Assembly (NCBI RefSeq): GCF_000143415.4
Contig: NW_003314265.1
Coordinates: forward strand, 2,026,777 to 2,090,776
DNA from: Selaginella moellendorffii
Lineage: Eukaryota > Streptophyta > Lycopodiopsida > Selaginellales > Selaginellaceae
Reading direction: 5' to 3'
Length of the DNA stretch: 64,000 nt
Shown here: one piece after another, positions 47,120 to 58,503 of the stretch
Numbering within the stretch: the stretch's first letter is position 1
How the letters are laid out: each line of letters starts with the position of its first letter
The notes under the pieces: model-generated
Told to the model about the DNA's origin: nothing
Databases searched by the model: none
Seen by the model: only the letters and a program-made list of their open reading frames with translations
Program-made: the position numbers and the translations under genes

Positions 47120-48554
47120 TCATTCCAAGGTGGCGAACTTGGCGAGGAGCTCACTTCGCAGCAACCTCTTCATTTCATCCTCGAGGAGCATGACCACAAT
47201 GCGGCGCTCTCGCGTCCCTCCCTGGGCAGTGGGAAGAAACACCACCACCCCGTTGCCATACCACGGCTCCAGCACCAGCGAGAAGTGGGCGGGCCGCCCC
47301 CACCCAAAGTCAACGTCGTAGACGGGGAAGGTGACCAGGTCAACGGAGTAGACCGCCATCTCGGCCCTCATGTTGACCGCGATCTCCTTGCGCCCGGGGC
47401 TGCCGATTCCTTCCAGCTCCATCCAGTCAATGGTGGATTGGAATCGCTCGTGGGTGATGGCCCGGATGTCGTCGTGGACGAGGCGAGCGGCCAAGGAGAT
47501 GTGCTTATTCTTGAGGTCGCGCGCCGGACACGGGAGGACGAGGGTCATGGCGGAGGTGCCGCAGTACTCGTCCGGGATTGGGGGATGCCGCCGGTTCTTG
47601 CCGGCCTTGGCGGAGCCCGAGTAGACGAATGTGGCGATGGCGGTGTCGACGAGATCCCGCGCCTCGGTGATGGATTTCCAGACGAGCGCCGCGGCGGCCT
47701 CGAAGGATGTCGGGAAGCTGCCGTAGGAGAATGGGCCGGATGCGATCTCGTGCCTAAGATGCGAGAGCTGGAGCTCGCTCATGTGGAATGCCCGGACGTG
47801 GTATTTGGGAGAGATATCCTCCCCGGACTTTCCACTGTGATCCTGGGCCAGGGACGGTGCCACCGCGACGTAGTCCCGGATGGGCATCTTGATGCTGGGG
47901 GGATCTCGGGCCCTGAGGATGCTGGAGTCGAATGATGGCGGTGGATTCGGCGGTGGCAATCCCTGATGGATATCCGACCAGGCCTTGAAGAACGCAAAGA
48001 TGGACGAGCCGTCGGTGACAATGTGGGTGGTGACGAGGCCGAGGGCGATCCCACCACACCGGAACTTGGTGACCTGCAAACACGGTCAGAAGAGGTCAAC
48101 GTAAAGTCTCCGGACTTGCCTGGACTTTGAGCTGTGGGAAGTTCTCGTGATCCGTGATCTCGGTCTGTGCCGGGTTGAGCTCATGCTCGATTGAGCAGTG
48201 CTTCATGGAATCGCCCCAGTCGTGGAAGCTCGCATTGGCAAATGCCACCACAAATTCGACGCCTTGGTCGTTGCACTCGAGAACCGGGCGGTCGAGACCG
48301 GCGATCCGGGGCCTCCCTGCTATTGGGTAGTATGGAACGAGAACCTGAGACAAGGATACTTTTAAGCTCGTCACCAATCGATCGAAGGAGCCTGGTGACG
48401 AATCCACTGCTTCTGGGAAATAGTAGACTTGCTTGAGATAGTTCTCGGACAGGAGCTGGATCTGAAAGTTGCAAAGCCAGAGAGTACAAGGCTGGCGCGT
48501 TGGAATCACTGGGACGATCGTGCAGACGGAGGCTACATGAACCACATTGCACAT
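47120..48554 (-). CDS. BAHD acyltransferase B1 (canonical HxxxD)
   Basis: Two exons, 48120..48554 and 47120..48073 (462 aa), with a 46-bp GC-AG intron at the same place as in the A copies. Both BAHD motifs are present: HIVTDG (H162, D166) and DFGWG in the context YDVDFGWGRPAHFSLVL. N-terminus MCNVVHVASVCTIVPVIPTR; no targeting signal, so cytosolic. It is about as long as functional hydroxycinnamoyl or alkaloid acyltransferases, but the substrate cannot be inferred. Ends on FATLE. It is paralogous to A1 across the whole length, with a shorter first exon lacking the acidic insert. Confidence 0.92.
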
Positions 48555-49027
48555 GATTGTTCTTCTAGCGCATGATTTGAAGAGAGTAGCCTAGAAACAC
48601 ACAAGAGGAATTGTCTGGTCTAAAAGTTCGCAAGCATGTGTAACTTTTAATGCTATGGCAGGGAGAAGGTGGTAACTTCTTTTCATCAACTCACAGAACA
48701 AAAGATTTGGTGGGCGGATGCGTTCGATAGGCTTTTGCAGATCTCTGGTGGTTTGTCACTTTTGTTACAATATGGCGTGCACTAGAAGAAAAAGGGTAGA
48801 AGTAGAAAAGAGGACACGTGTCAGTGTCTTATTGGTACATATAGGATAGCAGTATCAGAAATATTTCACGAACTGTATGCCAGGGATCGGGCTTCATGCC
48901 CATAGCAATGGCTGATGTCATGGGCAGAATGGTGATAATGTGCAATTTGGTTCTTTTGCCATGCCCAACAAGAACAAGGGGTGAGAACATAGTGCTATGG
49001 AGAGCAATTTTGTCTACAACTTGTTTG

Positions 49028-50566
49028 CTACACCGGGGTGGCGAACTTGAGGAAGAACTGGTGCTCAAGTAACTTCTTCATCTGGTTCTCGGGCAGCCGA
49101 ATCGCCAGATGCCGGTCTCGTCCGCCATCTCGAGTGGGAAGAAGAATGGCGGCTCCACTGCCCGGCTCGGCATCCAAGACGAAGGAGAAATGTCGCGGCC
49201 TCCCCCATCCAAAGTCGAGCTCGTAGATCGGGAATGCCGTGAGGCTGTTGCTGTTGATCGCTCTCCCCGACCACCTTGGCAGCGGGAAGTTGTCGTCCAC
49301 GAAGATCCCGGCCCGGAGGTGGAGCTCCATCCAGTCGATGGCGGACTGGATGCGCTCCTGGGTGGCGGAATGGATATCGTCGCGGAGGAGCTTGGCGGCG
49401 TGGGAGATGTGGTTCTTGCGTATCTCGCCCACGGGAGCAGCCAGGCAGGGGATGTGAGCGGAGCTGCCGCAGTAGTGGCACGGGATCTCGGGGCTCCAGC
49501 GCTTGGGTCCTTTGGTGGAGAGCGCGTAGATGTAAGTCATGCTCTCCGAATCGTCCAGGTCTTTGACGTCCGCGGCGCACTTCCAGATCATGGCGGAGAT
49601 GGCCTCGAACGAGCTCGGCGGCGGCTCGTCACGAGAGGAGAAGAATCTCCCGCGCTGGACCTCGGCGACGAGCTCGCGGACTCGATCGGGGGCGATGTGG
49701 AAGAGCCTCTGGCGGTCGGGGATGGCGTCGTGGGAGGATTTGGCCATGGCTTCCACCGTGCTTGCTGGCGGTGGGGCGACGACGTAGTCGCGGACGGGGA
49801 GATTGACCTGCGGAGGATCGCGGGGCTTGAGCACGCTGGAATCAAACGATGGGGCCACCGCCAGTGCGAGGCCCCGGTGGATCTCCCCCCACGCCCGGAG
49901 GAACGGGAAGGAGGAGGAGGCGTCGAGGATGTTCTCACAGGTGAGCACTCCCACAGCAATCCCGCCACACTGGAACTTTGTCACCTGTGAACACACAATG
50001 CCAGTCAACGCTTACAGCCAGTCAACACTCTTTTAGTCAACAGAATCAACACTTGCCTGGATTTTTAGCAGCGGCGCGTTGGCGGGAGCTCTGACCCTGG
50101 GTTCCGGGTAGAGCTCGTGCTCGATGGGGCACTGCCGGGCGTCGCCCAAGGCTGTGTTAGCCATCGCCGCCACCACCATGACGCCCGCGTCGTTGCAGTG
50201 GAGCTCCTGGATCGTTGTTAACCGCTCTCGCCGCCGCATTCTCCCCGCCAGAGGGTAGTATGGAACGAGCAACCGCGACAGAGACTCCCTCATGCTGCAA
50301 ACCAGGCGCTGGAACTCCTCTTCGTCGTGGTTATCGATCCGAGGGCTCTTCTGTTCTTGATCTTCTTCTTCTTCTTCCTGGTCATCGTGCTGCTTGAGAG
50401 CTGAAGATCCCGGGGCGGAGAAGTAGAACACTTGCTTGATGTAGCGCTCAAACGAAAAGTAGCTCTGGAAGTTGGAGAGCGCGAGAACGCAGGGCTGCCG
50501 GGTCGGGATCTGGGGAACTACAGTCGACACAGACACTAATCTTACCGAGCTTATGGACGCAACCAT
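49028..50566 (-). CDS. BAHD acyltransferase A2, with Glu in place of catalytic His
   Basis: Near-identical to A1 in block 2. Exons 50057..50566 and 49028..49984 (488 aa), with a 72-bp GC-AG intron. It has the same ENILDA in place of HxxxDG and the same intact DFGWG. Differences from A1 are few (for example C-to-A in KCVADV, S-to-C in EIPSHY, Q-to-H in KSSQDA), and none restores the His. Both copies stay open for 488 codons. Confidence 0.9.
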
Positions 50567-50880
50567 GTCGTTGATCCAATCTACTCGGAGCTCACGACCT
50601 TGCCCACGAGCTCCTCGTGCTTTAGAACTAATCGCTTATGTTGACCAATAAAGTTGACCACGTTCGAGACTTGTCTTCCACTGGCGACTGGCGATTTACG
50701 TTCACTGAACTGGTTGAGGGAACTCAAAGGTGGCGATCAAATTCTAATATTTAACAAGAAAACCCCCGACCGGGAAGCAATCTTTCTCCTTTTCATTTCT
50801 AAGAAGATATTTGTGTACAAAATTGCCGGTTACGGCCCTAGTTTTCCTTCTTGGAAGGGAGCAAACGCGCGGGCGGAACG

Positions 50881-51305
50881 ATGGGCTGGGGGGACGCGAC
50901 GAAGTTCTTGGCGAAGTCCCTGCTTGTATCGATGGTGGCGGGGATGGTGATCAAATTTAGTTCGAGGGACCGATCACCAGGATGATCGAGGGGCCGGTCG
51001 ACAGGACGATCACAGGGATGATCGAGGGGCCGATCAACAGGATGATCACAGGGACGATCGGTCACGGAGCTGGTCTATGGCCCGATCCGAGAGACGGCGG
51101 CCCAGATCCTGTGGGCGTGGCTGCCAGCGGCGTGGTTCGCACAGGTGTTTCCTCGCATCACAAACGTATGAAACGGAAATGTGATTCTTTTCCTTCGAAC
51201 CATCTAATCCTTTAGGTGCCAAGATCTGGAGAGCCTGCTCCCACCCGCAACGATGGTCATCGATCCAAACCCAAGATCCCGCTGCCGGAGCTCCGCAAGG
51301 GAAAG
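50881..51305 (+). pseudogene. GP-repeat gene copy in block 2, frameshifted
   Basis: Aligned with 46447 it keeps the start (ATGGGCTGG), the hydrophobic segment and the repeat core, but one T is missing in the run before TCGAGGG (near 50,960), which shifts the frame to an early stop. The equivalent of exon 2 is partly present (GTGCCAAGATCTGGAGAGCC near 51,216). Hence dead, or encoding only a short peptide. Confidence 0.75.
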
Positions 51306-51794
51306 AATTCTAGCTCGAAGTTTTAAAGCTTTGAAGCTAGGCCTATAAACATGTAATTGCTTGAAAGTCCTGGGATTGATCTATGCGCTCAATCAAGCAT
51401 GAAGCAACATTATTATGTGTGAAACAATTGGAAGCAGTAACAAATTTTTATATATATTCTCTTATAAGCCGCCGATACACTTGGCAAAAGCTGGAATTTC
51501 TTGGTCATTAAATCGGCTTGCAAATGTGCATTGACCCCGAGGTTTGCAGCCCTGTTAGCTGAGCTTCTTCTCATCTTCTTCTATGGAATGGATTCTTACA
51601 GACATGCGTCCTCTGCCGTAGTACGCGATTTTGAAGATATCTTCCACTGTTGAGATGCCATAGCTGCGAACGACAGAAACAAATGACTTGACTTTTACCT
51701 AGCTACCGTTGGAGATCGCTACGACAGTCGACATGGACACTAATCTTGTGGAGGCCTCCATGTCATCTAAGCACTCGAAGTGAGCTCACGACCT

Positions 51795-52672
51795 AGGACT
51801 TCCAGACGAGCGCCGCGGCGGCCTCGAAGGATGTCGGGAAGCTGCCGTAGGAGAATGGGCCGGATGCGATCTCTGAGATGCGAGAGCTGGAGCTCGCTCA
51901 TGTGGAATGCCCGGACGTGGTATTTGGGAGAGATATCCTCCCCGGACTTTCCACTGTGATCCTGGGCCAGGACGATGCCACCGAGACGTAGTCCCGGATG
52001 GGCATCTTGATGCTGGGGGGCTCTCGGGCCCTGAGGATGCTGGAGTTGAATGATGGCGGTGGATTCGGCGGTGGCAATCCCTGATGGATATCCGACCAGG
52101 CCTTCAAGAACGCAAAGATGGACGAGCCGTCGGTGACAATGTGGGTGGTGACGAGGCCGAGGGCGATCCCGCCACACCGGAACTTGGTGACCTGCAAACA
52201 CGGTCAGAAGAGGTCAACGTAAAGTCTCCGGACTTGCCTGGACTTTGAGCTGTGGGAAGTTCTCGTGATCCGTGATCTCCTTCTGTGCCGGGTTGAGCTC
52301 ATGCTCGATTGAGCAGTGCTTCATGGAATCGCCCCAGTCGTGGAAGCTCACATTGGTAAATGCCACCACAAATTCGACACCTTGGTCGTTGCACTCGAGA
52401 ACCGGGCGGTCGAGACCGGCAATCCGGGGCCTCCCTGCTATTGGGTAGTATGGAACGAGAACCTGAGACAAAGATACTTTTAAGCTCGTCACCAATCGAT
52501 CGAAGGAGCCTGGTGACGAATCCACTGCTTCTGGGAAATAGTAGACTTGCTTGAGATAGTTTTCGGACAGGAGCTGGATCTGAAAGTTGCAAAGCCAGAG
52601 AGTACAAGGCTGGCGCATTGGAATCGCTGGGACAATCGTGCAGACGGAGGCTATATGAACCACATTGGACAT
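51795..52672 (-). pseudogene. BAHD acyltransferase B2, truncated and frameshifted
   Basis: Exon 1 (52238..52672) is intact and 435 nt long like B1's, with the same GC-AG intron. Exon 2 starts at 52191 with HIVTDG intact, but a 1-nt loss near 51,970 and a small deletion near 51,870 break the frame. Similarity stops at about 51,795, so the C-terminal half with DFGWG is gone. The break lies next to a trace of an A-type BAHD 5' end. Confidence 0.9.
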
Positions 52673-53165
52673 GATTGTTCTTCTAGCGCATGATTTGAAG
52701 AGAGTAGCCTAGAAACACACAAGAGGAATTGTCTGGTCGAAAAGTTCGCAAGCATGTGTAACTTTTAATGCTATGGCAGGGAGAAGGTGGTAACTTCTTT
52801 TCATCACAGAACAAAAAGATTTGGTGGGCGGATGCGTTCGATAGGCTTTTGCAGATCTCTGGTGGTTTGTCACTTTTGTTACTTGAACTAGAAAAAAAGG
52901 GTAGAAAAGACATGCAGAGGACACGTGTCAATAATAAGTATCTTATTGGTACATATAGAATAGTAGTATGAGAAAAACACAAGCATTGGATATTTCACGA
53001 ACTGTATGCCTGCCCATAGCAATGGCTGATGTCATGGGCAGAATTTCAAGCCATTCAAGAGTGATAATGTGCAATTTGGTTCTTTTGCCATGCCTAACAA
53101 AAACAAGAGGTGAGAATATAATGCTATGGAGAGGTTGTTATAGTGTGCTATGGAGAGGTTGCAAT

Positions 53166-56100
53166 TTTGTTAGAAGACCAAGAGGCTAGAACACGTTCAC
53201 CCAGCTTGAATGGATAGTCGTGGAGGTAATGGATGGGCTTCACTACCATTAGATTGCATCTAATGCCAGACAAATGCTTCTATGTTGGTCATGGATAAAA
53301 GTAGAATTCTTAAGGTTTAGAGTGATAATAGAATCATATGCTTTACCATGCTAAGCTATAAAGGAATGTTAAAGTATAACTATGAGTCACTCCACTTTTA
53401 GTTTATCAAGTATTATCACATTCACCATTGCTTTCTTTTAAGGCTATAGTAGTATAGATGTTAAATCCTGGAGATTGCATTCCACTTAGTGACAAAGGTA
53501 TGTAGGTAATTAAAAAGAACAACTTGAAAGACAAATATAAAAAGACAAGGCCCATAAATAAGAATGCACCCCCTTTTTTAATGGGTTAAAAGTATTAGAA
53601 TATTTAGGGTTAAGTGTCTTTGGGTTTAAATAATATTAGGCTCCTGGAAAGGCTAATGTGAAACACCAAATCCCTAGGCCCCAAAGTAGAGCCGAAAGGG
53701 TGCCACATGGTAGTAGCCGAAGCGAAAGCCAAACGAGCATAACACGTTTGGACTAAAAGCTCTGACTTGAAAGGTCGAGAGCGGGAGTAGAACTCCCAAC
53801 AAAGTGCTCGAAGAACGAGCACAAAACAAGCAATAAATGAATCTCTAGAAAAGAGACACAAGAGGACCCAAGATGGAGTTCGAGATGGATCCGAGTGTAA
53901 GCTCCTAGATTTGGACTTCCCGGGAGGTCACCCAACCTAGTATTATTCAAACCCAAGACACTCAAATATCCCAAGACCTTTAACCGATTAGAAAAACGGG
54001 TGCACTCTTATTCATTGGCCCTTTCCCTCTATATTTGAACCCTATGGATCGTCTCTCAAGTTGTTCTCTTTAGTTGCTTACATCGAGATGGAATCCGAGA
54101 TGGACCCGAGATGGAGTCCGAGATGGAGTCTGAGGTGGAACCGGGACCGAGACCGAGACTTAAGTCCGAGTCCGAGTCTGAGACTATGACTGAGACCAAG
54201 TCCGAGTCCGAGTTCGAGTTTGAGTCCGAGTCTGAATACTAATACAGGCAATGTGGGGTTGGAGTCTAGTGGAGCTAGTTTGGCCAGGAAAGGCCAATTT
54301 AGCCCAGGAAGGCTGTACTCAGTTGTTGGGTGATGAGTTGACCACTAGGAAGTCCAAGACTAGAGTGAATACAAACTGACAAGCGGGGTAGTTTGGTGAA
54401 GTGTTCAAAAGTCGGCTTTAGTTCCCCTGGGAGATCGAATGGTCGATGCTCCTAATCTAAACATGGGTGGCACTACATACTTGGATACCTTGTGTGGCTT
54501 AATGGAACCTTGCTTTAAGCCCATGGCTAAAGCACCCAAATGCGGAAGGCGGGGAGAGTACTCACAAGGCTCGCGTAGAGCCAAGGTGTTCTGAAATGTT
54601 GTCCCAAAGGCCCAGACTATGGAAAGAAAGAGGTGCAGTCCTCTAGTGTAGTGACCAAATATACAATTGTGTGGTGAGGAAGTCCTAAAGGACTATGAGA
54701 CTTAGTGGTCAGGCTTGGTAACCTTGAACCAGTGGTAGTGTTGGCAAACACGGCCATAGACAGGAAGGGACTTGGAGAGGACCAAAAAAGGGATATTAGG
54801 GAAAGCTATTCCCCATGTTTGTGGGCATCCTAAGGATGCTAAAGAGTGGATATAATATAATCACTCATGGATGGATGGCCCAATCTTTGAGAGACAGGAC
54901 TGTGATATAGGTGGTGTTAGATCATCAGTATGACCAAGGTGAAGGGGCATAGCCTTAGCGTAACGGGTTGATATGTCGGTGGTACATTGGGGTGTCGGTC
55001 GTGGGATCGAACACGTGGAGCACTTGGATTAGGTGCAAAGGTTAAGTGGCATTAATGCCATTCTCGAGGTTAGCAAGCCCTAAGTCCTGAATTAGACTTA
55101 GGGAGGTTATGAATGCGACTCCTGTAATTGGTCAGTGGTGTGGTTAAGTGATTAAAGTAGAATGGAAAATTTAATCGCTTACAATTTGATATCGGAGCTG
55201 TTCCTTAATCTAACTCTTATTAGTGGCCAAGTATATCACCACTTGTATTGGCATCAAAAGGTCCTAGGATTGGGCCTATCCTTAAAGAACAACATGTCAG
55301 GAGGACTTGGCTCCCCACTACAGTTTGTGTGTGAACTTATAGGCAACGTGGTGGATAAAAAAGGGCCAGTAAGGGAATGACTTTAGGATCTTGGGAACAA
55401 TATAAAGGTTTCCTTAGAGAGTTGAGGATGTGATCCAGATAAGTGTTTGACTCAGTAAACTAGTTAATGTAGTTGTGATAAACAAGTATAGTTGGGATCA
55501 TAGGAAAGATAGAGACTCCAAAACAATAAAGGAGTCACAAGATTATCCTTATATAGTTGAGGTTGGTGCTCATGAATTTAAGACTAAAATTAATTGACCA
55601 TGGGAAGTCAAATACGGAAGAGGACTCAAGTCCTTGAAATGGTAGTGGGGCTACCTTTAATAAATGCTGGAACAACCCAAGGAGTTAGGGGTGTACTTAG
55701 AGATGAGTTGGTATTCTCATCACATGGACAAGTAGTCATAAGGGGCAAAAGTTGCCCCCAGAAAACAAAATCAAGTGTCAGAATAACACTTACAAAAATG
55801 GTCCTTATGAGTAGGATATGAATGCAATAAGTTATATTCCATGGTACCTAACAAATAGGACCTTACGGGTTTATGGATTAGCCAAGTCCAAAAATGCTAG
55901 ATGACTCGAGTAAAGTTAAGGAATGGTCATAAAGGATTAGTAAAAAGCATTTGGACTAAGGTGTGTTGTGCCCCACGAGGATTGAAGAGGATCATAAGAT
56001 CCAAGTATGGGAATAGTGAGTATTTCATCAATAGTAAAATGTGCCATACTAAGTTGTGGGGAAGGTGTTCCCAAAAGAAAACAACTTTGACACAAGTTGT

Positions 56101-56975
56101 GTGTAAATTCTATAGTGCAGTGCTAACAGATGGTTGGTATGAGAAAAAATTGTATTGGTTTTAGCAAGGACCTAGACATAAATAAGAAGTGTCATAAAAG
56201 TAAGCTTGTGAAGCCAATAGTGTGGAGACACCGAATGTGCCAAAGCATGATACCTTAAAGTGAGTTCATAGGTTCATGAGAACCATTTCCCAAAGGAATT
56301 CTAATGGAAATGAGAATGGCATATCCTAAGTTGGAAGGCATGCAGTTAGAATGTGGTGACCCAGATAATAATGGAGGTGTGAAAGCACCAGCACTGAGTT
56401 GTAGGACTTGACAACTATGAGGCAACTAAACAAAATGTGTCAAATAATCAGTTTAACTAGTAGAAGGTAGCTACCCAAGACTTCTAGCATAAGGAAGTTA
56501 AATATACCCTTATGGGGGATAAATTGCTTATGTTGCAATATAGTAAGCCAATGTTAAAAAAGGGAATGCTCATTGTCAAAGATGCCAACATTAGAACACC
56601 TAAACACTCTAGAACACTAAGAGGTGGTGTTTAGTGTCGCAAGGGCAATAGATAAGGCCCAAGGGACTAAGTCCCTAACAAATGATGGATAGAAGGTGTT
56701 ATCCAAATGTCTAAAAGTTGCGGAGACGAGAGAAAACTATCTACCTAAATTGGACAAAGCCAAAATTGGAATTTTGGCAAGGCTAGTGATAGATATATAA
56801 AGGCCCATAAGTAGCAACGTTAATTTTGGTGTGTGGGATTATAAGGTGAGCATACCCGGATTGAGAAACCACTCCCTAGGGTATCAGGTAAGTTCATCCC
56901 TAAAAATACTTGCTAAGGCATGGTAAAAAGTGCAAAACTATCCTCCTAGTCTAGAGGAGAATAACCGAAGAAAAG
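53166..56975. other. AT-rich repeat debris, no gene recognised
   Basis: No open frame of convincing family. The hexamer array (54085..54235) resembles the one inside the LTR of element II but lies in the opposite orientation and is followed by an AATACTAATAC piece also found next to the LTR array, so at least 54,080-54,260 is likely an old inverted LTR fragment. The remainder has no structure I can assign. Confidence 0.4.
54085..54235 (+). repeat. GAGTCC-type hexanucleotide array
   Basis: Imperfect tandem GAGTCC/GAGATG/GAGACC units over about 150 bp. The reverse complement resembles the CTCGGACTCGAT array at 57770..58020. Confidence 0.8.
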
Positions 56976-58440
56976 TGTAAGCCACAAATTTTTCCTTTCC
57001 AATTTGCTAGCTTACCTTGTCTATCCGACCAACACTGCCTTAGCTTGTGCTAAATTCCCTTTCCAAGGTTCTCGCCTATTGTACCAGCTCCTACTTGGTC
57101 CTACTTGGTTTCAGCTACTCACTGCATGACCAACAGAGTGTTAGCCATCCATCTACGGATTCCCAAATCTCTCTTAATCCCCCTCCCCGGGTTAGACTGG
57201 ACTTAAGGTTCGGCTACACTCCCCGCAGGCACAAGCAGCCAAGCACACCAAGCCTCCAAGTTCCTAACACCCCTTGGTACGACAAGACTTGATTATGGGA
57301 CCCTCTAAATCCCAAGCCTTGGGTGCAGCACTTGCTTCGGGACGTCGAGGCGAAACACCGTGGCCTAACGGCCCGATATGGGTACCTCTACCCCCCCACT
57401 TCCATCCCAAAGGGAAGGTCCAAGCCCCTAGGAAGGGCAAGGACCAATGAGCCGCATGGTACTCAAGTGGGGCACCACTCCACATGAGCCGGGAGCACCG
57501 CAATCGGTTTCCCTTTCGGGAGTGGAAGTTGCTCTTGAGCACTTCCTTGGATGGCCCCTCCAGCACCAACCAAGTCCATACTCACTCCCACCCAAGGCCC
57601 CTCTGTCCTAATCTCAACCTCAAGTCAGTTTGGAAGCTCCACTGGAGAGTCCCTTCAAAACTGGTTCCTGGACCTCACTATCCTTATTATACTTTTGGAA
57701 CCCCCTGCAGCCCCCCCCCTTGGGAGACGCACGCTTTGGGCTTTCACCCCTTGACCCGTATTAGTATTTGGATTTAGTCTCTGGCTCGATCTCGGACTCG
57801 ATTTCGGATCCGACTTCGGATTCGGTCTCGGACTCGATCTCGGACCCGATTTCGGACCCGACCTCGGACTCGGTCTCGGACCCGATTTCGGATCTCGGAC
57901 TCCGTCTCGAACTCGGTCTCGAACTCAGTCCCCGAGTTGGCCTCGGACTCGATTCCGGACTCTATCTTGAACTTGGTCTCCGAGTCGGTCTTGGACTCGA
58001 TCTTCGACTTGATCCTATCCGATGAACTCTTTGTCATTTTGGTCATGCTTTCGGGGTTCCTTTAGCCTACGACACCTCGGCGAGTTGGTTCCTTACAACT
58101 CCACCACCCATAGAAGAAGTTCGATGCCCACATCGAACGTCTCTCTTTTGATCCTACGACTTGTTGACCATGTCTCCAGGGGCATCCCCCCACTTAGCGG
58201 TGTGCCTAAGTTAGCCTCCCTGGCCAAGAGCCCATGACAACGGAATATAGGTGTCCTTATACTCCTCACCTCACCATGCCCTAGTATAGGGTCGGGACTT
58301 GAACCCAGCCTTGCTTTACTAGGGGGTTGGGACTCGAACCCAACCTCCGTAGAATACGTCTACGGATTCGACATCCCCGCAGGGAGTCAGGCGTAGCTCC
58401 CTACGCTTGGTCGACCTAGCTAACCCATGCTAATTAGCTT
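56976..58440 (-). repeat. 3' LTR of element II
   Basis: Begins TGTAAGCCACAAATTTTTC, the same as the right copy at 63322, and stays similar through about 57,654, where the right copy leaves the window. It includes the hexamer array 57770..58020. The inner boundary (about 58,440) is uncertain because I could not find a clean PPT. Confidence 0.7.
57770..58020 (-). repeat. CTCGGACTCGAT-type array inside the LTR of element II
   Basis: About 250 bp of imperfect 6/12-bp units. In one frame it reads as Ser-Asp repeats, which reflects the repeat and not a gene. Confidence 0.85.
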
Positions 58441-58503
58441 ACCTTCGGCGCACCTTCAGGTCCCAACATATGCCATTGCTCAACTTCACAAATTGATACT
58501 TTA

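Larger units (their letters stand above)
43424..53165. repeat. Tandem block duplication: 43424..49015 and 49016..53165
   Basis: Block 1 and block 2 have the same gene order: H-to-E BAHD, GP-repeat gene, HxxxD BAHD, and a shared 3' flank. Both start at the same sequence (ACAACTTGTTTGCTACACCG). Block 1's end (GCAATTTTGT at about 49,013) matches block 2's end near 53,170. Block 2 is shorter through deletions in its second BAHD and in the spacer. Confidence 0.85.

Noticed and set aside
57768..58025. Open frame encoding Ser-Asp repeats on the plus strand
   Set aside because: It is a reading of the hexamer array inside the LTR and has no start context or family.
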